NCBI GenBank assembly: GCA_028280205.1
Contig: JANQME010000079.1
Location: 1-7,101, forward strand
Source: Longimicrobiales bacterium
GTDB lineage: Bacteria; Gemmatimonadota; Gemmatimonadetes; Longimicrobiales; Gaopeijiaceae
Reading direction: 5' to 3'
DNA: 7,101 bases
A program made the translations under genes and the position numbers. Below, in pieces: positions 1-4,947 of this stretch. Each line of letters begins with the position of its first letter. Position 1 is the stretch's first letter. The notes under the pieces are model-generated. The model saw only the letters and a list, made by a program, of their open reading frames with translations. It did not search any database and was not told the origin of the DNA.

Positions 1-18
1 GGGAAGGCCTTCGTGCAC
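1..18 (-). CDS. Possible 5' end of a further gene (only 6 codons in window)
   Basis: A GTG at 18-16 is preceded, after 7 bases, by GGAGGAGG (complement of 26-33), the best Shine-Dalgarno match in the window. It lies 35 bases past the exonuclease stop. The six visible codons read (M/V)HEGLP and then leave the window. The spacing and the same-strand position suggest the next gene of the rex-exonuclease unit. Six residues cannot identify a family. A GIY-YIG/UvrC-type nuclease is one thought, because such domains often accompany DnaQ-like exonucleases, but nothing visible supports it. Confidence 0.4.
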
Positions 19-25
19 GGAAAAT

Positions 26-33
26 CCTCCTCC
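26..33 (-). promoter_or_regulatory. Strong ribosome binding site for the left-edge gene
   Basis: On the minus strand this reads GGAGGAGG, extensively complementary to the 3' end of 16S rRNA, 7 bases before the GTG at 18. Most other starts in the window have weak or no Shine-Dalgarno and rely on stop/start overlaps, so this one stands out. It is the main reason to believe a gene begins here. Confidence 0.5.
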
Positions 34-52
34 GGGTGGGGGGCGGGTGGGG
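34..52 (+). other. Putative G-quadruplex motif with one-base loops
   Basis: The plus strand reads gggtggggggcgggtgggg: four G-runs of 3, 6, 3 and 4 bases, each separated by one base (T, C, T). This meets the standard G3+N1-7 quadruplex rule with the shortest loops, which are the most stable class in vitro. It fills the space between the exonuclease stop and the downstream Shine-Dalgarno. The G-rich strand is the transcription template, and the mRNA copy is C-rich. A role in slowing polymerase or DNA replication is inference. Confidence 0.55.
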
Positions 53-53
53 T

Positions 54-923
54 TCAGCGGCGCGTACCCGCACGGGACACGCTGCCCGGGAACTCGAGCG
101 CGTACTGTCCCGGATCGAAGCGCTTCCGCCGCCGACGCCGTTTCAGGTACCAGGCGAGCGTGGCCAGGTCCTCGATCCCGCGTCCGCGTGCCTCGTCGAG
201 GAGACGGAGCAGCACGCGTGCGGTCGCGAGAGCGTCTCCGTAGGCCCGATGCCGCGCGTGGATCGTCACCCGGAAGTGCCGGGCGACCTCGTCCAGGTTC
301 CGCCGACGCAGCACGGGTACGAGTCGTCGGCACATGCGCACGGTGCACAGCCGGGGCACGTCGGGCGCATCGCCCGTCGTCCGGAGCAGCTCGGCCGTCA
401 CGAACCCCCAGTCGAAAGTCGCGTTGTGCGCCACGAAGACGCGGCCCTGCAGGCGTCGGGTCACCTCGTCGGCGACGTGCTCGAAGAACGGAGCCGCTCG
501 GGCCATGCCGTTCGTGATGCCGGTGAGCGCCGTGATCGACGGCGGGATCGAGCGGCCCGGGTTCACGAGTGTCTCGTACTCGTCGACGATCCGCCCGCCC
601 ACGACCTCCACGATCGAGATGTCGGTGATCCGGTGTCCGCGCCAAGAAGCACCGCCCGTCGTCTCCACGTCCACGACCGCGAATCGGACCTCGTCCAGCG
701 ACGCGCCGAGCGGCACGACCGAGGGGTCGAGGCTCCACACGCCCTCGGCGTCCACCTGGAATCGGGGATCGGCGCCCAGCAGGTGGAAGACGGCGGCCGA
801 AGCGGCCCCGGGGTGGCCTGTGAGCCCGAGAACCGTGTGGGCGAGGTCGAGTGTGTGGCACGGCCCTCCACCGAGGAGGTCCGCCGCGGAACGGACGAGG
901 GAGGCGTCTCCGCCCCGGCTCAC
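54..923 (-). CDS. DnaQ-family DEDDh 3'-5' exonuclease with N-terminal winged-helix-like domain
   Basis: This 289-residue protein is probably a 3'-5' exonuclease resembling the DNA polymerase III epsilon subunit or the PolC exonuclease domain. All DEDDh motifs are visible: ExoI VVDVETTGG (D85, E87), ExoII VAHNATFDWGF (N167, D171) and ExoIII HRAYGDALAT (H225, D230). Residues about 8-65 precede the nuclease and look like a winged helix (LLGGGPCHTLDLAHTVLG, a small-residue turn, then DPRF and GVWSL). This resembles the HARE-HTH type, so it may bind nucleic acid. The C-terminus carries a basic run (K261-R268). The start is GTG at 923, whose GTGA overlaps the rex stop; no other start lies nearby. 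Coupling to rex implies co-expression. It could be the replicative proofreader, but the extra domain and the location favour an accessory repair nuclease. The family is clear, the exact role is not. Confidence 0.88.
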   Translation of the reverse strand: MSRGGDASLVRSAADLLGGGPCHTLDLAHTVLGLTGHPGAASAAVFHLLGADPRFQVDAEGVWSLDPSVVPLGASLDEVRFAVVDVETTGGASWRGHRITDISIVEVVGGRIVDEYETLVNPGRSIPPSITALTGITNGMARAAPFFEHVADEVTRRLQGRVFVAHNATFDWGFVTAELLRTTGDAPDVPRLCTVRMCRRLVPVLRRRNLDEVARHFRVTIHARHRAYGDALATARVLLRLLDEARGRGIEDLATLAWYLKRRRRRKRFDPGQYALEFPGSVSRAGTRR

Positions 924-1552
924 GCGTCCGGCTCGTCCTTGGAGATCTGGAAGGACAGCGCCTCCAGCTCCATCACGAGATTCACGTCCTCGACGGGCAC
1001 GCGGGGCGGCACGTTCAGCCGGATGGGGGCGAAGTTCAGGATGCCGCGGACGCCGGCGTCCACGCCGCGCTGGGCCATCTCCTGCGCGGCCTCGGCCGGA
1101 ACGGCGAGGACGATGAGCTCGATCCCGAGCGCGCGGACGGCCTCTTCGAACGCGGACGGGTCCTGCACCACGACCCCTCCCAGCTCTCGTCCGATCTTCT
1201 CCGGATCGCTGTCGAAGATGGCCACGCAATCGAAGCCGCGCGCCCGGAAGGCCGGATACTCGAAGAGCGCGAGTCCGATGCGCCCGGCGCCGACCAGCCC
1301 GACGTTCCAGGTCCGGTCGATGCCGAGGATGCGCCGCAGCCGGGCACGCAGCTCGTCGACCGGGTAGCCCAGACCGCGCTTGCCGAAGGACCCGAAGTGC
1401 GAGAGGTCCTTCCGCACCTGAGCGGCCGTGGTCTGGCCGCGCGCCGCGAGCTCTTCGCTGGACACCGTACCTCCCGCTTCTTCGAACCCTTCCAGAGACC
1501 GAAGATAATGCGAAAGTCGGCGAACGGTGCTGTCGGGGATCTTCTTTGTCAC
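920..1552 (-). CDS. rex: Redox-sensing transcriptional repressor Rex
   Basis: Rex is a homodimeric repressor that binds operators when NADH/NAD+ is low and leaves DNA when NADH is high. In other bacteria it controls respiration and fermentation genes. The 210-residue length is typical. Residues 1-60 form the winged helix (KIPDSTVRRLSHYL, then the recognition region TTAAQVRKDLSHFGSFGKRG). Residues 80-200 are the Rossmann domain, with VGLVGAGRIG (84-93; many homologues have GNLG) and AIFDSDPEKIG (111-121), whose acidic residues fit NAD(H) rather than NADP(H). Then come FEEAVR, a conserved IRGILNFAP-like stretch (GVRGILNFAP) and the C-terminal swapped helix. The GTG start at 1552 places KIPDSTVRRL correctly. 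It lacks a Shine-Dalgarno; oddly, CCTCC, an anti-Shine-Dalgarno-like string, sits just upstream. A Rex-type operator lies in its own promoter, implying autoregulation. It is coupled to the downstream exonuclease by a 4-base overlap. Confidence 0.95.
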   Translation of the reverse strand: MTKKIPDSTVRRLSHYLRSLEGFEEAGGTVSSEELAARGQTTAAQVRKDLSHFGSFGKRGLGYPVDELRARLRRILGIDRTWNVGLVGAGRIGLALFEYPAFRARGFDCVAIFDSDPEKIGRELGGVVVQDPSAFEEAVRALGIELIVLAVPAEAAQEMAQRGVDAGVRGILNFAPIRLNVPPRVPVEDVNLVMELEALSFQISKDEPDA

Positions 1553-1592
1553 GGAGGCGCCGAAATGCCAGTGATTACGCGGAAAATCGCGC

Positions 1593-1610
1593 TTGTGAAA
1601 AGATTCACGA
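1593..1610. promoter_or_regulatory. Rex operator (autoregulatory)
   Basis: The plus strand reads ttgtgaaaagattcacga: half-sites TTGTGAA and TTCACGA around a 4-base A/G spacer. The published Rex consensus is TTGTGAA-W4-TTCACAA, so all but one half-site base match and the spacing is exact. It lies 41 bases upstream of the rex GTG and overlaps the last base of the proposed -10 and the expected transcription start. A bound repressor there would block initiation. The match is seen directly; binding is inferred. Confidence 0.82.
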
Positions 1611-1638
1611 ATGTAGGTCGGAGTCGCAGTTACGGCAA
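1610..1638 (-). promoter_or_regulatory. Candidate sigma70-type promoter for rex-exonuclease
   Basis: Reading the minus strand, TTGCCG (1638-1633) is followed after exactly 17 bases by TACATT (1615-1610). Each hexamer matches 4 of 6 consensus bases. The -35 overlaps the ksgA stop codon. Initiation would fall near 1603, inside the Rex operator, giving a leader of about 50 bases. The hexamers are imperfect, but the spacing and operator position agree well. Confidence 0.6.
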
Positions 1639-2454
1639 CGCGGACGCGAGGCGCACGAAGTCGCGCGGGGAGACCCGCTCCGGTCGAGCGGTCGGCTCGA
1701 GTCCCAGCTCCTCCAGCACCCGCTCGATCCGCTCCTCCGGCACGCCGAGATCCGGGTGGTCGCGCAGGATCTTCCGGAGCTGCTTGCGCCGCCACTGAAA
1801 CGCCGCGCGCACGAGGGTGCGCAGCGACGCCTCGTCGACCGCCGCACTTCCGTCGTCCCCGCTCCGGAGCCCCTCCGGGCTGCGGGGTGTGATCCGCACC
1901 ACGGCGGAGTCCACGCCGGGAACCGGACGGAAGGCTCCCCGCCCGACGCGGAAGAGTCGGCGCGCGTCGGCGACGGCCCGGACGCCGACGGAGAGCGCGC
2001 CGTAGCTCTTCGTACCGACGGGGGCGGCGATGCGGTCGGCAACCTCCTCCTGCACCATGAGCACGATCGCCCGTGGACGAGGCGGCTCGAGAAGCCGGAA
2101 GAGGATGGGCGACGTGATGTTGTACGGGATGTTGCCCACGACGAGGGCGCGGCTCGGTTCGGAGAGGAGCTCGGAGGGTGCCACGGCCAGGATGTCCGCG
2201 TGCACGACGTGCACGTCTTCGCGCCGACCCCACCGCGCCCGGAGCGCCTCCGCGAGTCCGTCGTCGAGCTCGACGAGCACGAGTCGGCCGACGGTGCCCA
2301 CGAGGTGGCGCGTCAGCGCGCCGCGGCCCGGCCCGATCTCGAGCACCTCGTCTTCGGGGCCGGCTCCGAGCGCCTCGACGATCTTGTGCTGCAGGTTGGC
2401 GTCGACCAGGAAGTTCTGGCCCAGCGATTTCTTGGCGCGTCCGCCGACCCTCAC
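1630..2454 (-). CDS. rsmA: 16S rRNA (adenine1518-N6/adenine1519-N6)-dimethyltransferase
   Basis: RsmA (KsgA) makes N6,N6-dimethyladenosine at two adjacent adenines in helix 45 of 16S rRNA, using S-adenosylmethionine, late in 30S assembly; loss gives kasugamycin resistance. The 274-residue length is normal. The N-terminal KKSLGQNFLVD (8-18) is a hallmark. The SAM-binding loop is EIGPGRGALT (39-48), the ribose-binding acid lies in VELD (61-64), and HADIL is at 86-90. The catalytic motif is NIPY (108-111; NLPY in many homologues). PVPGVDSAVVRI (178-189) and the C-terminal helical domain are complete. The GTG start at 2454 overlaps the phosphatase stop as GTGA, leaves the usual short leader before KKSLGQNF, and has no Shine-Dalgarno, so coupled translation is likely. 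Being the last gene of a partner-switch unit is notable. Confidence 0.95.
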   Translation of the reverse strand: MRVGGRAKKSLGQNFLVDANLQHKIVEALGAGPEDEVLEIGPGRGALTRHLVGTVGRLVLVELDDGLAEALRARWGRREDVHVVHADILAVAPSELLSEPSRALVVGNIPYNITSPILFRLLEPPRPRAIVLMVQEEVADRIAAPVGTKSYGALSVGVRAVADARRLFRVGRGAFRPVPGVDSAVVRITPRSPEGLRSGDDGSAAVDEASLRTLVRAAFQWRRKQLRKILRDHPDLGVPEERIERVLEELGLEPTARPERVSPRDFVRLASALP

Positions 2455-4031
2455 CGTCGGACGACGAGCGCGGTCCGATCGTCGGCCAACGCGGAGCGAC
2501 GGGTGTCGGGGGCCAGATCGAAGAGCGCCTCGATGATCTCGCGCGTGCTTCGGAAGCGATACTCGACCGTCGCGTCGAGCACCTGACGCTCCCCGTTGCG
2601 CAGACCCCGGGTCGGGAGGGTGTCCGAGAGGCCGTCGGTGAAGAGGAGGAGAAGATCCCCCTCCTCGTGCCAGGCGACCGCCTCCTCGCCGTACGACTCC
2701 GGCCCGGCGAACCCGACCGGCGGATCCGTCGCCGGGAGGCGCTCGGCCTCTCCGTCCTCGCGGATCACGAAGGCGTGGGGGTGCCCTGCGTTCGAGTAGG
2801 TGAGCACCCCGGCGGCCGGGTCGAGGACCCCGTAGAAGACGCTCAGGAACATCTCGGTGGTGGCCAGCTCGTCGGCGAGCGCATCGTCGAGCTTGCGCAG
2901 CACGGCGGCCGGAGACTCCGCCTCGCGGGCGTAGATGCCCGCCGCACTCATCGTCAGCGTCATGATGAGCGCCGAAGGGAAGCCGTGCAGCGAGACATCG
3001 CCGAGCATCACCCCCACACGCGATCCCGGCAGCTCGAAGAGTTGGTAGAAGTCCCCGCCCACGAGCTCGGTCGGCTGCACCCGTCCTGCGGCGTCCGCGG
3101 CCTCGAAACGACCGGCGTTCGGCAGGAGCTTCATCTGCAGGTCGTGCGCGAGCTCCATCTCGCGGGCCATGCGCTCCTTGCTCAGACTCTCCTGCACCAG
3201 GCGGTGATTCTCGATCGCCGCACCGACCTGCGAGGCGATCGCGGCGAGGAGCTTCTGGTTCGCCGACGAGAACTTCCCGCCGTCGAGCCGACCGATGAGG
3301 TTGATGACGCCCACGGTGCGCGACGCTCCGCCCCCCGGCGAGTACCGGATGGGGACGGAGAGGAACGAGTCGCCTTCCGCGCCTTCGGCCCGCTCCGTGG
3401 CACTGGGCTGACGGGAGGCGATGATCGAGCGGCCCTCGCGGAAGACCATCGAGGTGATCGCGTCCGGGTCGTCCGGAGGGAGCGGATCCGTGCGGCCGTC
3501 GTCCCCCACCTCCGCCGCTATGTGCAGCCGGCCGTCCAGGGGGTCCTGGACCCAGAGCGAGCCCCGCTTCGCCCCCATCACGTCCCGTACCTCGGCCAGG
3601 ATCGTCGCCGCCCCGCTGTCCATGTCGAGCGTGGAGCCGAGCGTTTCGCTGATCGAGTAGAGAAGGTTGATCTCCTCGAACCGCTCGGAGAGCTCGTAGG
3701 TGAAGAACTGGATCTCGCGCGTCGCCTCGAAGCCCTGAGCCAGGGAGGGAGTGAGGGCGGCGGAGACGGCCTCGACCGGGGCCCGGTCGGCGTCGAGGAC
3801 CTGGAGCTCCAGCTCGGGTCCCAGGTGCGGGATGATCGCGCTGGTCACGGGCGGGTCGTCCTCCGGGCGCTCGATCCCGTCGGACTGGTACAGAACCTCG
3901 TCCGCGGTGCCGGGCTCGTCCGCAGGCACGATGAGGCGCAGCTTCGCGCCGAACGCCTCCTCGAAGTGCTCGAGGGTCAGGAGAACCGGCTCCGGCAGCG
4001 CCCCGAGGACGAGCCGGTCCGAGGAGCTCAA
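2451..4031 (-). CDS. GAF-domain PP2C-type serine phosphatase (SpoIIE/RsbU family)
   Basis: This 526-residue protein probably dephosphorylates the phosphoserine of the STAS antagonist encoded two genes upstream, reactivating it. Residues about 1-115 form a globular region I do not recognise, ending in a long helix. Residues about 120-279 are a GAF sensor domain (INLLYSISETLG, GAKRGSLWV, GVINLIGRLDGGKFS, IASQVGAAIENHRL). A helical linker follows (ELAHDLQMKLLP, 294-304), then the PP2C/SpoIIE domain. Metal-binding acids appear in GGDFYQ (D327), GDVSLHG (D345), FTDGLSD (D466) and ADDRTALVV (D517/D518); NAGHPHAFV is at 414-422. Common family forms are GGDFYD and GDVSGHG, so two side positions differ. 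No transmembrane segment is seen, so it is probably cytosolic. The start is TTG at 4031, overlapping the kinase stop as TTGA; no better start exists nearby. The GAF ligand is unknown. Confidence 0.9.
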   Translation of the reverse strand: MSSSDRLVLGALPEPVLLTLEHFEEAFGAKLRLIVPADEPGTADEVLYQSDGIERPEDDPPVTSAIIPHLGPELELQVLDADRAPVEAVSAALTPSLAQGFEATREIQFFTYELSERFEEINLLYSISETLGSTLDMDSGAATILAEVRDVMGAKRGSLWVQDPLDGRLHIAAEVGDDGRTDPLPPDDPDAITSMVFREGRSIIASRQPSATERAEGAEGDSFLSVPIRYSPGGGASRTVGVINLIGRLDGGKFSSANQKLLAAIASQVGAAIENHRLVQESLSKERMAREMELAHDLQMKLLPNAGRFEAADAAGRVQPTELVGGDFYQLFELPGSRVGVMLGDVSLHGFPSALIMTLTMSAAGIYAREAESPAAVLRKLDDALADELATTEMFLSVFYGVLDPAAGVLTYSNAGHPHAFVIREDGEAERLPATDPPVGFAGPESYGEEAVAWHEEGDLLLLFTDGLSDTLPTRGLRNGERQVLDATVEYRFRSTREIIEALFDLAPDTRRSALADDRTALVVRR

Positions 4032-4480
4032 GCTTCGGCGCCGCCCTCGAAGGGGCCGCCCGCGTCGAGTCGCAGCACCAAGGTGACCTCGTTGCCGCGG
4101 TCGTTGAACCAGACCTCGTCCAGGAGTTGACGCATGAGGAAGAGGCCCCGTCCGCAGGGCCGGGCCAGATTCTCAGGCCGCGTCGGGTCCGGGACCGTCG
4201 AGGGGTCGAAGCCGGATCCGTGGTCCCGGACGGTCGCCCGGATCACGCCCGCCTCGTGCGAGATCTCGACGACCACGCTCTTGGACGGATCGTCCGCGTT
4301 GCCGTAGAGCATGGCGTTGGAGAGCGCTTCGGTGAGCCCGACGCGGAAGTTCAGGTCCAGCCGACGGGCATGACCGGCGCGCGAAAGGCACCGGTTCATG
4401 ACCAGATCGACCGCGCGCTCGATGGAGTGCACGTCGGTAGGAAGTTCGAGAACGAGATCCCGCCCCATGTCTTCGTTCAC
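4028..4480 (-). CDS. RsbW/SpoIIAB-type anti-sigma factor serine kinase (HATPase_c_2)
   Basis: This is a GHKL ATPase of the anti-sigma class. Such proteins hold a sigma factor (or another target) and phosphorylate the STAS antagonist with ATP. At 150 residues the size fits. The N-box is EALSNAMLYGN (51-61), with E51 and N55 spaced as in SpoIIAB for catalysis and Mg2+ binding. The G1 box is DHGSGFDP (86-93) and the G2 box GRGLFLM (110-116). The start as listed is GTG at 4480; ATG at 4468 (residue 5) is equally possible, and neither has a clear Shine-Dalgarno. It lies between its presumed antagonist (51-base gap) and its presumed phosphatase (4-base overlap), a classic arrangement. No sigma factor is encoded in the window, so the partner is unknown and could be non-sigma. 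Confidence 0.92.
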   Translation of the reverse strand: MNEDMGRDLVLELPTDVHSIERAVDLVMNRCLSRAGHARRLDLNFRVGLTEALSNAMLYGNADDPSKSVVVEISHEAGVIRATVRDHGSGFDPSTVPDPTRPENLARPCGRGLFLMRQLLDEVWFNDRGNEVTLVLRLDAGGPFEGGAEA

Positions 4481-4492
4481 GTCCGTTGTGGT

Positions 4493-4548
4493 CTGGAAAC
4501 CTTGGAGGGTCCTGGAAGCCTTCGAGGGGCCTCAGAAGCCCTCGAGGG
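4493..4548. repeat. Three imperfect tandem repeats of about 17 bases
   Basis: Copies start at 4493, 4512 and 4532 (periods 19 and 20). Plus-strand copy 1 is ctggaaaccttggaggg and copy 2 is ctggaagccttcgaggg (15 of 17 identical). Copy 3 (tcagaagccctcgaggg) matches copy 2 at 13 of 17 and encodes the last codons and stop of the STAS protein. The repeats therefore fill the whole gap between the antagonist stop and the kinase start, which suggests local duplication. Confidence 0.6.
4522..4545 (-). other. Hairpin across the stop codon of the STAS gene
   Basis: In the minus-strand transcript, UCGAGGG (4545-4539) can pair perfectly with CCCUCGA (4528-4522) around a 10-base loop that contains the UGA stop. 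No U-run follows, so it is not a typical terminator. It could stabilise the upstream message or set the ratio of antagonist to kinase. It is partly a by-product of the repeats that fill this gap. Confidence 0.4.
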
Positions 4549-4864
4549 CCTCGACCTTGTCGTCGGTGATCCGGAAGAGCGTATCGAGCTTGGTGAGCTC
4601 GAAGAGGGTCCGCAGATCCTCGTTGAGACTGGAGAGCCGCAGCTCCCCGCCCTGCTCCCGGATCTTCTTGGAGAGGCTCACCAGCACGCCGAGCCCCGAC
4701 GAGTCGATGTAGCCGGTGTTGGCGAAGTCGATGACGAACTTGCGGTCGCCGCCTTCGAGCTGCTCGAGCACCTGCTGCTTGAGCTCCTGGCGGTTGCCCA
4801 CGATGAGTTGGCCCTCGACTTCGATGAGCGAGATCTCGCCGCTCTTCGACACCTGAAAGCTCAT
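4532..4864 (-). CDS. STAS-domain anti-sigma factor antagonist (RsbV/SpoIIAA-type)
   Basis: At 110 residues this is a single STAS domain. In the partner-switch model the unphosphorylated protein binds the anti-sigma kinase and frees its target, and phosphorylation switches it off. The phosphorylation loop is YIDSSGLGVLVSL (52-64) with S55/S56 as the acceptor region, preceded by the central strand KFVIDFANTG (42-51). The N-terminus reads FQVSKSGEISLIEVEGQL and ends in the helix LRTLFELTKLDTLFRI (84-99), typical of the family. The ATG start at 4864 has AGGAG (4879-4875) 10 bases upstream, and the window's second candidate promoter lies before it, so it opens the partner-switch unit. It is followed by the kinase and then the phosphatase. 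Confidence 0.93.
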   Translation of the reverse strand: MSFQVSKSGEISLIEVEGQLIVGNRQELKQQVLEQLEGGDRKFVIDFANTGYIDSSGLGVLVSLSKKIREQGGELRLSSLNEDLRTLFELTKLDTLFRITDDKVEALEGF

Positions 4865-4901
4865 GGAATCGACGCTCCTGGCGTGTTGGGGTTGCGAGTC
4901 A

Positions 4902-4931
4902 ATGTTAAGAACAGTGCAAAGCAGCCGGCAA
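4902..4931 (-). promoter_or_regulatory. Candidate promoter for the partner-switch/rsmA unit
   Basis: On the minus strand TTGCCG (4931-4926) precedes TAACAT (4907-4902) by 18 bases; each matches sigma70 consensus at 4 of 6. The -35 is identical to that proposed for rex. The -10 lies in one of the few AT-rich patches and overlaps a short palindrome, TGTTAAGAACA (4903-4913). Initiation would be near 4895, about 30 bases before the ATG. This is a weak prediction. Confidence 0.4.
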
Positions 4932-4946
4932 TGCCGGCGAGCCGGC
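4924..4946 (-). terminator. GCCGGC hairpin cluster after pta, possible weak terminator
   Basis: Three copies of the self-complementary hexamer GCCGGC lie at 4924, 4933 and 4941, directly after the pta stop. Neighbouring copies can pair, for example as a 6-bp stem with a 3-base loop (4924-4938). The sequence that follows on the minus strand, TGCTTTGCAC, has only a short T-run, so intrinsic termination would be inefficient. It overlaps the -35 of the candidate downstream promoter. It may also be a chance effect of high GC. Confidence 0.35.
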
Positions 4947-4947
4947 G

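Noticed and set aside
924..1229. N-terminal extension of the exonuclease frame upstream of 923
   Set aside because: The frame stays open into rex, but the added sequence is Arg-rich shadow of rex. The GTG at 923 overlapping the rex stop is the natural start.
36..1367. Long plus-strand open frame (443 codons)
   Set aside because: It runs antisense across the exonuclease and most of rex, is rich in Arg/Pro/Ala/Gly with no recognisable motif, and is the usual by-product of GC-rich coding DNA on the other strand.
1577..1592. Short inverted repeat cgcg-gaaaat-cgcg in the rex leader as a terminator
   Set aside because: The stem is only four base pairs and no T-run follows on either strand, so chance is sufficient in this GC-rich sequence.
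1553..2233. N-terminal extension of the rex frame upstream of 1552
   Set aside because: It would cross the Rex operator, the promoter and rsmA, and has shadow-like composition. Rex homologues begin at about KIPxxTxRRL.
2178..4130. Plus-strand open frame of 650 codons
   Set aside because: It is antisense to the phosphatase and rsmA, both of which have clear motifs. The plus-strand product is low-complexity and charged, with no domain.
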